A stretch of DNA of 64,000 nt from Clostridium chromiireducens (GTDB lineage Bacteria; Bacillota; Clostridia; Clostridiales; Clostridiaceae): contig NZ_MZGT01000024.1 of assembly GCF_002029255.1 (NCBI RefSeq), forward strand, positions 1-64,000, in the 5' to 3' direction. The translations under genes and the position numbers were made by a program. Under the pieces are notes generated by a model, which ran no database searches, had not been told where the DNA came from, and worked only from the letters and a program-made list of their open reading frames with translations. Positions 44,431-52,409 of the stretch are shown here, one piece after another; positions within the stretch are counted from its first letter, which is position 1, and every line of letters begins with the position of its first letter.

Positions 44431-45186
44431 ATGAAAAAATATTTGGATGCAGTATTAGGTGTATTTCTGATTTCATACATAATTATTATTAACCTTATTA
44501 GTGATGCAAAAGTCGCATTTAGTTTCCCAATTTTAATCTTAGGTATTTTATTGATTTTATTTCATTTTCTTAGAATAAAAAATCAAAATAGCATCTTTTG
44601 GAGTAAGTATTTAAAAATTGCAAAGATTCTTATGTACATTGGTTTAATATTCTTTTTGGGAATAGAGGCTGCAATAATTACTTATCCTAAGAATGATGAT
44701 AGAAAATCAGATTATATTATTGTATTGGGTGCAGGGCTAGCTAATAAAACAACTCCAAGCACAATACTTAAAGGCAGGTTAGATGCAGCATTGGATTATT
44801 TAAAAGATAATAACAGTGCAATTATAGTATTATCCGGTGGAAGAGGTTCGGATGAAAATATACCAGAATCCCATGCTATGAGTAAGTATTTGCAGGAAAA
44901 AGGAGTAGACAAGTCAAAAATAATAATTGAAGATAAATCTAGAGATACAAATGAAAATTTCAAGTATTCAAAAGAAAAAATAGAAGGTTACAGTAAAAAA
45001 AACATGGATCAAATAAATGTTAAGATTATTACAACTGATTTTCATGCATTGAGAAGTAGTATCTTAGCTAGAAAAAATGGATTTGTATATTATAGTAACT
45101 ATTCAAGTTCAACTGTTTGGTATTTAATCCCTATAACTTATACTAGGGAAGCATTTGCTATAGTTAAAAGCATATTATTTGATTAA
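44431..45186 (+). CDS. YdcF-family (DUF218) membrane protein
   Basis: 251 residues. Three N-terminal hydrophobic helices (about 5-25, 33-50 and 65-85) precede the DUF218 domain: 'DYIIVLGAG' near 91, 'ILKGRLDAALDYL' near 111, 'IIVLSGGRGSDENIPES' near 130, 'IIIEDKSRDTNENF' near 164 and 'IITTDFHALRS' near 194. Relatives (YdcF, SanA, ElyC) are linked to envelope processes, but the reaction is not settled. ATG 44431 follows CAGGAGG; the frame is open upstream without such a site. Confidence 0.87.
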   Translation: MKKYLDAVLGVFLISYIIIINLISDAKVAFSFPILILGILLILFHFLRIKNQNSIFWSKYLKIAKILMYIGLIFFLGIEAAIITYPKNDDRKSDYIIVLGAGLANKTTPSTILKGRLDAALDYLKDNNSAIIVLSGGRGSDENIPESHAMSKYLQEKGVDKSKIIIEDKSRDTNENFKYSKEKIEGYSKKNMDQINVKIITTDFHALRSSILARKNGFVYYSNYSSSTVWYLIPITYTREAFAIVKSILFD

Positions 45187-45227
45187 TGATAAATGAGTAA
45201 TTCATATTGAGAGGATAAACTTATAAA

Positions 45228-46085
45228 ATGAGAATTAATAAATTATTTAGTAATTACGGAATTTGCTCAAGAAAGGAAACGAATAAATTAATTGAAGAAA
45301 AACGAGTTAAGGTAAATGGGAAATTATGTGTTTTAGGCCAATGGGTAGAAGATGCAGATGAAATCTTGCTTGATGACAGGCCTATCCTAATGAAAGAAAA
45401 GGTGTATATCGCACTAAATAAGCCAGTTGGAATAACTTGTACAGCTGAAAATAACGATAAAGATAATATAATTCATTTCATGAAATATCCACAATATATA
45501 TTTCCGGTTGGCAGATTAGATAAAGATTCTCAAGGACTTATTATTTTAACGAATGATGGTGAACTTGCTAATGAACTTCTAGAATGTGAGAACATGCATG
45601 AAAAAGAATATATAGTTGAGGTGGATAGAGACTTTAATGATGAATTTATTGCTGAATTATCTCAAGGGGTTGATATTTTAAGTAATGTAAGTTCGGGAAT
45701 TAGAAGAATAAGTGATAATCTAGGGGTTTGTAAAGATGAATTTAATAAAAATACGTTACTATCTAGAGATGATTTGGGGAATATAAATGCAGTTAATTTA
45801 AAAGATATAAATGTAAAAAACAAAAAAGATTTTATTAGAACAAGAGAATGTAAAGTTAACAGAATAAGTAGTAATTCATTTAAAATAATATTAACTCAAG
45901 GACTAAACAGACAAATAAGGAAGATGTGTGGAGCTTTTGGATTTAAAGTAACAAAATTAGAGAGAATCAGAATTCTTAATATAAATATTGAGAATATAGA
46001 CGTTGGAGAGTGGAGATATCTTAGTAAAGATGAAATAGAAGATTTAAAAAGAAAATTAAATATTAATTTAGAAGAAATTAAGTAG
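45228..46085 (+). CDS. rluF: 23S rRNA pseudouridine synthase RluF-like
   Basis: 285 residues. An S4 domain (1-48, 'RINKLFSNYGICSRKETNKLIEE') precedes the RsuA-family catalytic domain with 'VGRLDKDSQGLIILTNDG' near 97 (catalytic Asp) and 'LTQGLNRQIRKMC' near 222. The motif pattern fits RluF, which modifies U2604 of 23S rRNA. Compared with RluF there is an insertion of about 45 residues at roughly 155-200, rich in Asn, Asp and Lys, before 'RTRECKVNRIS'. Catalytic residues are intact, so activity is expected. Confidence 0.85.
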   Translation: MRINKLFSNYGICSRKETNKLIEEKRVKVNGKLCVLGQWVEDADEILLDDRPILMKEKVYIALNKPVGITCTAENNDKDNIIHFMKYPQYIFPVGRLDKDSQGLIILTNDGELANELLECENMHEKEYIVEVDRDFNDEFIAELSQGVDILSNVSSGIRRISDNLGVCKDEFNKNTLLSRDDLGNINAVNLKDINVKNKKDFIRTRECKVNRISSNSFKIILTQGLNRQIRKMCGAFGFKVTKLERIRILNINIENIDVGEWRYLSKDEIEDLKRKLNINLEEIK

Positions 46086-46214
46086 CAAATAATAACTTTG
46101 TTAACATTTGAAAAATATAACTATTTAAATACTAGATAATAGAATTATCCATATTGAAATCAATACTACCCTATGAGATAATTTAACATATTAATGAATT
46201 GGGAGAGAAGAATA

Positions 46215-46544
46215 ATGGATAAAGTTTATATTAACGCAAAAGATGCAGCAGGAAAATATAATTTGTTTTTAAAGATTGTAACTTCAGTTAAAAGTTTTGA
46301 TTCATACAATAGTTTTTTTAATATATATGATGAGTCCGAAGAACCATGTAGAAGAATTGTTGTTCTTACAAAAAGCAAGGATTTAGAGGAAGTCTATGAT
46401 GAAAATCCGACAGAAGTAATTCAAGAAAACAAAATAGTTGGTGGGAATATATGGATAAAGGAATACTCTTTGCTTGAGAATCCAAGTAAAATCGATTTAT
46501 CAAGCTTAGTTGTAAGCAAAAAGTTGATTGAGGAATTTTTATGA
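46215..46544 (+). CDS. Small protein of unknown function coupled to a sensor kinase
   Basis: 109 residues, no signal peptide or membrane segment, mixed alpha-beta with an acidic middle ('IYDESEEPCRRIVVLTKSKDLEEVYDE'). I do not recognise it. Its TGA stop overlaps the ATG of the histidine kinase gene (ATGA), so the two are translationally coupled and it may modulate that two-component system. ATG 46215 follows GGGAGAG; the longer frame from 46194 starts upstream of this site. Confidence 0.65.
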   Translation: MDKVYINAKDAAGKYNLFLKIVTSVKSFDSYNSFFNIYDESEEPCRRIVVLTKSKDLEEVYDENPTEVIQENKIVGGNIWIKEYSLLENPSKIDLSSLVVSKKLIEEFL

Positions 46545-48010
46545 GAATAAAAAAAAGGCTTACAATATCGAATATACTTATGCTGATAATTCCAGTGGTG
46601 ATTGTTCTTATCATCGCTTTAATAATGAGCGTGCCATTTTCAAAGGCTTATGAAAATAAATTTGCAAGTGAGAGAGAACGAGACCCTAATGCATATCTGA
46701 TCCAAGGGAATTTGAGACCGGATATGAAAAATTTTAAAGATAAAGATGATTTTGCACAGTTACCTGAAGATTTACAAAAATTTCTTAAACCAAGAGGATA
46801 TAATTTGATAATAACTTATGACGGAGAAATAATATCCTCAAATATCACGGATAAAGATAAAGAAGCTATTTCAATAATTGGAGATGATATACTTTTTCAA
46901 TCCCATTCTTTAGTTTTAGAGATGAATACAACATCTTTAGTTAAAAATAGCTTTAAGAAGGATAATAAAATCGTAAATATAATTGCTATTAATTCTTCTT
47001 ACAAACCTTTAAAATTTGACATGAAAAATGAAATGTCTATGTTTGTAATTAGTTATATAGTAATAGTTTTTATTATATCTTTTATTGTTGTTACTGTGAC
47101 AAATGCCATTTTATCTAGTAAACTTTATAAAAAGTTAGTAGTGCCTCTTGAACTTTTAAGCTATGGGGCTGAACAAATTAAGAATGGAAATCTTGATTTT
47201 GAAATGTATTATGGTGGTGATGATGAATTTAAACAAGTATGCAGTGATTTTGATGAAATGAGATTACGTTTAAAAGATTCAATTGAAATGCAGCTCAAAT
47301 ATGAAGAGAACAGGAAGCAGTTAGTAGTAGGAATCTCTCATGATTTGCGTACTCCATTAACAGCTATAAAGGGGTATGTGGAAGGATTACGAGATGGAGT
47401 AGCAAATACTCCTGAAAGGCAAAGAAAATATCTAAATACTATTTATACTAAAGCTTGTGATATGGATGCACTAGTAGATAGTTTATTTCTATTTTCAAAA
47501 TTAGATACAGGAAGATTCCCATTTAAGTTTGATATTATAAGTATTAAAAATTATCTTTTAAATTTTTACGAATGTGCAAAAAATGAATTTTACGGCAAAG
47601 ATGTAGAAATTATATTTGAAAGTAATTGTAATAATTCAATTATGGTAAAACTTGATCAAAAAGAAATGAATAGGGTTCTCCTTAATATATTGGATAATAG
47701 TATGAAATATAAAGCGGAAAATAAAGCTTTTATTAGAATTAGACTTTGTGAGAAAGAAGATTTTGTTGTAATAGAAATTAGTGATAATGGTAGAGGCGTT
47801 CAGGAGGAGGAGCTTGTAAAGCTATTTACAAGTTTTTATAGAGGGGATGTTTCTCGTACAAAACCCAATGAAGGAAGTGGACTGGGACTAGCTATTGCAA
47901 AGCACATTGTTGAAGCACATGATGGTGAAATATCAGCATATAACATGCAGGGACTAACTATCAAAATAACACTTCCTAAAAATTATAATAAAATTGGCTC
48001 GAATAATTAA
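46541..48010 (+). CDS. Sensor histidine kinase
   Basis: 489 residues: helix 1 at about 10-30, an extracytoplasmic sensor region at about 31-165, helix 2 at about 167-190, HAMP at about 192-245, phosphoacceptor 'GISHDLRTPLTAIKGY' near 264 (His in SHDLRTP), and an ATPase domain with the N box 'NRVLLNILDNSMKY' near 380, 'ISDNGRGV' near 414 and 'GSGLGLAIAKHIVEAHDG' near 446. It is coupled to the small gene upstream and sits ahead of an OmpR-type regulator and an efflux operon; signal unknown, possibly a drug or peptide (inference). Confidence 0.93.
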   Translation: MRIKKRLTISNILMLIIPVVIVLIIALIMSVPFSKAYENKFASERERDPNAYLIQGNLRPDMKNFKDKDDFAQLPEDLQKFLKPRGYNLIITYDGEIISSNITDKDKEAISIIGDDILFQSHSLVLEMNTTSLVKNSFKKDNKIVNIIAINSSYKPLKFDMKNEMSMFVISYIVIVFIISFIVVTVTNAILSSKLYKKLVVPLELLSYGAEQIKNGNLDFEMYYGGDDEFKQVCSDFDEMRLRLKDSIEMQLKYEENRKQLVVGISHDLRTPLTAIKGYVEGLRDGVANTPERQRKYLNTIYTKACDMDALVDSLFLFSKLDTGRFPFKFDIISIKNYLLNFYECAKNEFYGKDVEIIFESNCNNSIMVKLDQKEMNRVLLNILDNSMKYKAENKAFIRIRLCEKEDFVVIEISDNGRGVQEEELVKLFTSFYRGDVSRTKPNEGSGLGLAIAKHIVEAHDGEISAYNMQGLTIKITLPKNYNKIGSNN

Positions 48011-48110
48011 TTTTTAAGCCAATTTTATTATATAGCGTATATCACAATTTTGAATTAAGTAATGATTGGAAATTTATGACTTTATAAAAGGGATAATTGG
48101 AGTGATTATA

Positions 48111-48809
48111 GTGAAAACAATATTAATTATAGAAGATGATGAAAGCATAGCAGAATTAGAAAGAGATTATCTTGAAATAACAGGGTTTAAAACAGAGATA
48201 GCTCAAGATGGATATAAAGGATTAGAGCTTGCATTAAATAAAGAATTTGACTTAATTCTCCTTGATGTTATGCTGCCTGGTAAAGATGGTTTTAAGATTT
48301 GCCAAGAAATAAGGGAAGTTAAGGAGATTCCAATATTATTAGTTACTGCAAAAAAAGAAGAAATTTACAAGATACAGGGACTTGGAATTGGAGCAGATGA
48401 TTATATAGTAAAGCCTTTTAGTCCTAGCGAGCTTGTTGCAAGAGTTAACGCTCATATTTCAAGGTATGAACGTTTAACAACAGTTGAAAAGAGTAATGAT
48501 AATGATAAAAGCTCAATTATAATTGGAAGAATTAAGATACTATTGAAAGCGAGAAGAGTCTATGTTGGGGAGGAAGAAGTTAAATTTGCAAATAAAGAAT
48601 TTGAGTTATTAGTTTTTTTAGCTTCAAATCCCAATATTGTATTTTCAAAGGATACTTTATTAGATAGAATTTGGGGAGAAGAATCTCTAGGAGATAGCTC
48701 TACAGTTACTGTGCATATTAATAGAATAAGAGAAAAAATTGAATTAGACAGTAGTAACCCTGAATATATAGAAACAGTCTGGGGAGCTGGATACAGATTC
48801 AACATATAA
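48111..48809 (+). CDS. OmpR/PhoP-family response regulator
   Basis: 232 residues: receiver domain 1-115 ('IIEDDESIAELERDYL', phospho-Asp in 'LILLDVMLPGKDG' near 51, 'LLVTAK' near 79, Lys in 'DDYIVKPF' near 101) and winged-helix DNA-binding domain at about 135-230 ('FELLVFLASNPNIVFSKDTLLDRIWGE', 'TVHINRIREKIE'). GTG 48111 is used as start because GGAG is eight bases before it. It pairs with the upstream kinase. The direct repeat at 48884-48906 before the efflux operon is its probable binding site. Confidence 0.93.
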   Translation: MKTILIIEDDESIAELERDYLEITGFKTEIAQDGYKGLELALNKEFDLILLDVMLPGKDGFKICQEIREVKEIPILLVTAKKEEIYKIQGLGIGADDYIVKPFSPSELVARVNAHISRYERLTTVEKSNDNDKSSIIIGRIKILLKARRVYVGEEEVKFANKEFELLVFLASNPNIVFSKDTLLDRIWGEESLGDSSTVTVHINRIREKIELDSSNPEYIETVWGAGYRFNI

Positions 48810-48823
48810 ACAATTTGATAATT

Positions 48824-48880
48824 ATGCTTATGACTAGATGGCTTGAAGTTTCGCTAAAGCTAGTTATAAGTATTTTTTTA
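48824..48880 (+). terminator. Terminator of the two-component operon
   Basis: ATGCTTATGACTAG (48824-48837) pairs with CTAGTTATAAGTAT (48860-48873) with two G.U pairs, followed by Ts. Confidence 0.75.
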
Positions 48881-48883
48881 AAC

Positions 48884-48906
48884 AAATTTAACATAAATTT
48901 AACATA
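48884..48906 (+). promoter_or_regulatory. Tandem direct repeat, probable response-regulator site
   Basis: AAATTTAACAT occurs twice in a row (48884-48894, 48895-48905), giving TTAACA hexamers exactly 11 bp apart. This is the classic layout for OmpR/PhoP-type regulators. Confidence 0.6.
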
Positions 48907-48916
48907 GGTTTATACT
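48888..48916 (+). promoter_or_regulatory. Promoter of the efflux operon
   Basis: TTAACA (48888-48893), a 17-base spacer and TATACT (48911-48916). The -35 is part of the direct repeat. Confidence 0.6.
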
Positions 48917-49015
48917 TTGTTTAGATATGTGTTACGTGAAAGTTAGAATTTTCAACTATAATGGAATAAATTATAATTCAAAATTTTATAATGACAAATT
49001 GAGGAGGAGACAAGA

Positions 49016-50170
49016 TTGAAAAAAACATTGATTAGTTTTCTAATAATGACTTTGATAGCATCAAGTTGCATTTCAGCATTCAATACACAGAAGGTATATG
49101 CTGATTCAGCTAACACCAGTTCAGCAGAAACATTAGACGACAGCACTATTAAAGTATCTTTAGAAAATATAAGGGATATTATGACAGAAAATAATTTGGA
49201 TATTAAGATTCTAGATAATAAGCTGAAAATTGCTAAAGAAAATTATGATGATGCTAAATCTAGCTATACATCAAAGACTGAGCCTAAACAAGAAGATTAT
49301 AAGGATGTTAATGGTAATGACGATACTGTAGCCTATAAAAAGGCTAAGGATGAGTATGATTCATATAAGGATAAATATGAATCATATAAAAATGACTTAA
49401 AGACAGCTAGGAATAATTATGATAAGGGTGTAGAAGATCAAGTTTACTCAGCCCAACAAGCATATATTACTTATTTATATGACTTATCCCAAAAAAACAT
49501 ATTAGAAGAGACCAAAAACCAAAATGAAAGAAAAGATCAGATATATAAAATTCAATATGACAGTGGATTTATATCGAAAAATAAATACACTTCTCTATTA
49601 CAAGGAAACACATCTACTAATGATGCGGCTTCGTCAAAGGATACTGTAGAGCTTGATAGAATTAAACTGTGCAATACTTTAGGAATTAGTCCAGAAGAAA
49701 AAGTGATATTTAATACAGATATAACTCAAGACTTTCAAGTTATATCAAAGATAAATTATGAAGATGATTTGAAAAAAATGCTTGATAATAATATTGAAAT
49801 ACAAGTGCAAAATGATGAAATTAGTGATTTAGATGATAAAGATGACGATACTGATGTTTACGATTATCAAGTTGACAATGCAAATATGGAACTAAAAAAA
49901 CTGATCAATGATACAGAAACAGGTTTTAAATCAAAATATAATGATCTTATAACTTCATATAATTCAGTGAAAAGCAGCTATGATGTAATTAATCAAAAGC
50001 AAGTAGAATATGAAATAACTCAAACAAAATATGATTATGGTTTTGTTTCAAAAAATGATATGGATGCTGCTAAATTAACTTTAGATAATGATAATGCAGA
50101 TTTTATTAATAAGAGAAATGAATGCTATCTAAAGTATCTAAAGTATATTGAAATGAAAGAGGGTTACTAA
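49016..50170 (+). CDS. Secreted TolC-like coiled-coil protein
   Basis: 384 residues with a signal peptide (about 1-30, cleaved near 'VYA|DS'). The mature part is long amphipathic helices with many 'K..YD.AK..Y' heptads in two halves, as in outer-membrane-efflux (TolC) family proteins. Clostridia have no outer membrane, so it cannot be a standard channel; it may form a periplasm-like adaptor with the MFP partner next door. TTG 49016 is the start, eight bases after GAGGAGG. First gene of a four-gene efflux operon. Confidence 0.75.
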   Translation: MKKTLISFLIMTLIASSCISAFNTQKVYADSANTSSAETLDDSTIKVSLENIRDIMTENNLDIKILDNKLKIAKENYDDAKSSYTSKTEPKQEDYKDVNGNDDTVAYKKAKDEYDSYKDKYESYKNDLKTARNNYDKGVEDQVYSAQQAYITYLYDLSQKNILEETKNQNERKDQIYKIQYDSGFISKNKYTSLLQGNTSTNDAASSKDTVELDRIKLCNTLGISPEEKVIFNTDITQDFQVISKINYEDDLKKMLDNNIEIQVQNDEISDLDDKDDDTDVYDYQVDNANMELKKLINDTETGFKSKYNDLITSYNSVKSSYDVINQKQVEYEITQTKYDYGFVSKNDMDAAKLTLDNDNADFINKRNECYLKYLKYIEMKEGY

Positions 50171-50171
50171 A

Positions 50172-51659
50172 TTGAAGTTATTATTTGATAAGAAAAGTTT
50201 AGGAAATAATGAAATACAAGAAAAAGGAATAATGAAGAAAAGGTTCCTTACTAAAAAAAATATTATAAGTATTATCTCATTAGTGCTAGTGATAATATTA
50301 GGTGTTACCATATATAAGGTCAAGTTTGCTAAAACAAATACAAACCAAAGCAATGTTAAATATATGGTGCTTAAAAAAACTAATATATCATCATCAATTG
50401 GTTCATCAGGGGCGATAAAAAGTGGAGACTCTACAAATATTTATTCAAATTTAGAATATAATGTTTCTTCAATTAACGTTGAAATTGGTGATGTTGTAAA
50501 AAAAGGCGATGTTCTTGCAACAATAGATACGTCTACTTTACAAGAACAGCTTTCTGAATCTGAACAAACTCTTGCTGCAAATGAACAAAAAAATCAATTA
50601 TCACTAGCTAGTGCAAAGCAGAAATATGAAAACCTAAAATATTTACATGATAATAATTTACAAAGTGATGTTATAAATGCAGAAAAATCTGTTGATAGCG
50701 CAAAACTTGATATGGAGAGTAAAAGCAGAACTTATGAATATGATAAGGTAATGTTTCAGAATGGTGAAATTTCAAAAGAAGATTTAAATACGGCACAAAC
50801 TAATTATGAAAATGCTAAAGGTGCTTACGATAAAGCTTCCGTAGCATTAGAAGCTGCAAAGGTTAATTCTGAACAATCATTAGCTGAGGCTAAAACATCA
50901 TATGAATCTGCTCAAGCAAGTGCTAATGATAAAAGTAGTAGACTTTCATATGAAGATAAGAAAAAGAAATTACAAGATGCTCAAGTAGTTGCGACTGTTG
51001 ATGGAACTGTAACTAATGTTAATTCTGTAGTTGGAGTACAAGCTTCAGGAGCATTATTTGTAATACAGAATCTAGACAATTTAATAGTAAATGCAAGCGT
51101 TGATGAAACAGATGTAGCAAAAGTTAAAGTTGGGCAAAGAGTTGAAATAACAACAGATGCGTCAGGAAGTGATATTATCGCTGGAAAAGTTGTTAGTGTA
51201 GAACCTGTTTCTAGTACTGCAAGTGCAAGTACAAGCAGTACCAGTACAAGTGGCGGCAAATCAAGTACATCTACAAGTACAACAAGTAATTCGACAAGTA
51301 GCGATGTATCATTTAATGTCAAAGTGCAATTAACTGATCATAACGATAAGGTTAAAGTTGGTATGAATTCTGTAGTAAATATTATCACAGATGAAAAGGA
51401 AGATGTATATTCAGTACCATATGGAGCTGTAACAAAGAGTAAAGGACAAGATGTAGTATATGTAGCAGTACAACAAGACAAACAATATGTTGTTAAAGAA
51501 ATATCAGTTACAAAAGGTATAGAATCAGCTACTAATGTTGAAATTGATGGTTCAGATCTTTCGGATGGAATGTTTATACTTACTGATCCAGCATCTTACC
51601 ATGTTGGTGACATTATAACAATTAATACAGAAGGGTATAATCGAAAAACAAATAAATAG
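50172..51659 (+). CDS. HlyD/MacA-type membrane fusion protein
   Basis: 495 residues. A membrane helix (about 30-48), a first lipoyl half ('NLEYNVSSINVEIGDVVKKGDVLATIDTS' region, 90-120), a long coiled-coil hairpin (about 120-265, 'AKQKYENLKYLHDNNL', 'AQTNYENAKGAYDKA'), second lipoyl half ('VVATVDGTVTNVNSVVG', near 275) and a beta-barrel part interrupted by a Ser/Thr/Gly-rich linker (about 345-380). It starts one base after the TolC-like stop, at TTG 50172 after GAGGG; ATG 50232 is an alternative. It links the ABC exporter to the envelope. Confidence 0.87.
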   Translation: MKLLFDKKSLGNNEIQEKGIMKKRFLTKKNIISIISLVLVIILGVTIYKVKFAKTNTNQSNVKYMVLKKTNISSSIGSSGAIKSGDSTNIYSNLEYNVSSINVEIGDVVKKGDVLATIDTSTLQEQLSESEQTLAANEQKNQLSLASAKQKYENLKYLHDNNLQSDVINAEKSVDSAKLDMESKSRTYEYDKVMFQNGEISKEDLNTAQTNYENAKGAYDKASVALEAAKVNSEQSLAEAKTSYESAQASANDKSSRLSYEDKKKKLQDAQVVATVDGTVTNVNSVVGVQASGALFVIQNLDNLIVNASVDETDVAKVKVGQRVEITTDASGSDIIAGKVVSVEPVSSTASASTSSTSTSGGKSSTSTSTTSNSTSSDVSFNVKVQLTDHNDKVKVGMNSVVNIITDEKEDVYSVPYGAVTKSKGQDVVYVAVQQDKQYVVKEISVTKGIESATNVEIDGSDLSDGMFILTDPASYHVGDIITINTEGYNRKTNK

Positions 51660-51671
51660 GAGGTGAGTTTT

Positions 51672-52409
51672 GTGGGGAAAAATATAATTGAAATGAAAAA
51701 TATTAAGAAAAGCTTTTACGTCGGAACTCCTAATGAATTAAATATATTAAAAGGTATTGATATTACAGTACAGGAAGGCGAATTTGTGTCTATTATTGGA
51801 ACATCAGGGTCTGGTAAAAGTACTTTGATGAATATTATTGGTGCACTTGATAGAGCAACCTCAGGTAATTATGTATTAGATGGAACAAATATTGATGAAA
51901 TATCAGACAATGGATTATCAGAAGTTAGAAATAAGCAAATAGGATTTGTATTTCAAACTTATAATTTAATACCGAGAAGTTCGGCTTTGAAAAATGTTGA
52001 ATTACCAATGCTCTATTCTGGAATGGGCAAAAAAGAGAGAAAAGAGCGTGCAGAACAATTACTGGAACTTGTTGGAATGAAAGATAGAATGTCTCATCAA
52101 CCTAATGAACTTTCAGGTGGACAAAAACAAAGAGTAGCGATTGCCAGAGCTCTTGTTAATGATCCGAGCATAATACTTGCAGATGAGCCAACAGGAGCAC
52201 TTGACTCTGCAACGGGAAGGATGGTTATGGATCTATTTCATAAAATTCATGAAAAAGAGGGAAAAACAATAGTACTAATAACCCACAATAACGAACTTGC
52301 AGATGAGACTCAAAGAATTATTACTCTAAAAGATGGTAACATAGTAGCAGAAGAAGAAAATAAAAAATATTATAGAAGATTCCGAGAAGAGGAAGAGTTA
52401 TGTTTATAA
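51672..52409 (+). CDS. MacB-type ABC transporter ATP-binding subunit
   Basis: 245 residues: Walker A 'GTSGSGKST' near 39, Q-loop 'GFVFQTYNLIP' near 88, signature 'LSGGQKQR' near 143, Walker B 'IILADEPTGALD' near 163 and the switch His in 'IVLITHNN' near 198. This is the LolD/MacB subfamily that energises tripartite exporters and lipoprotein or peptide extrusion. GTG 51672 lies eight bases after AGGAGG, whose bases cover the stop region of the MFP gene. It overlaps the permease gene by ten bases. Confidence 0.93.
   Translation: MGKNIIEMKNIKKSFYVGTPNELNILKGIDITVQEGEFVSIIGTSGSGKSTLMNIIGALDRATSGNYVLDGTNIDEISDNGLSEVRNKQIGFVFQTYNLIPRSSALKNVELPMLYSGMGKKERKERAEQLLELVGMKDRMSHQPNELSGGQKQRVAIARALVNDPSIILADEPTGALDSATGRMVMDLFHKIHEKEGKTIVLITHNNELADETQRIITLKDGNIVAEEENKKYYRRFREEEELCL

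Noticed and set aside
51190-51310. Short AGTAC/AGTA repeats that look like a tandem repeat array or CRISPR
   Set aside because: They encode the Ser/Thr-rich linker of the membrane fusion protein and have no spacer structure.
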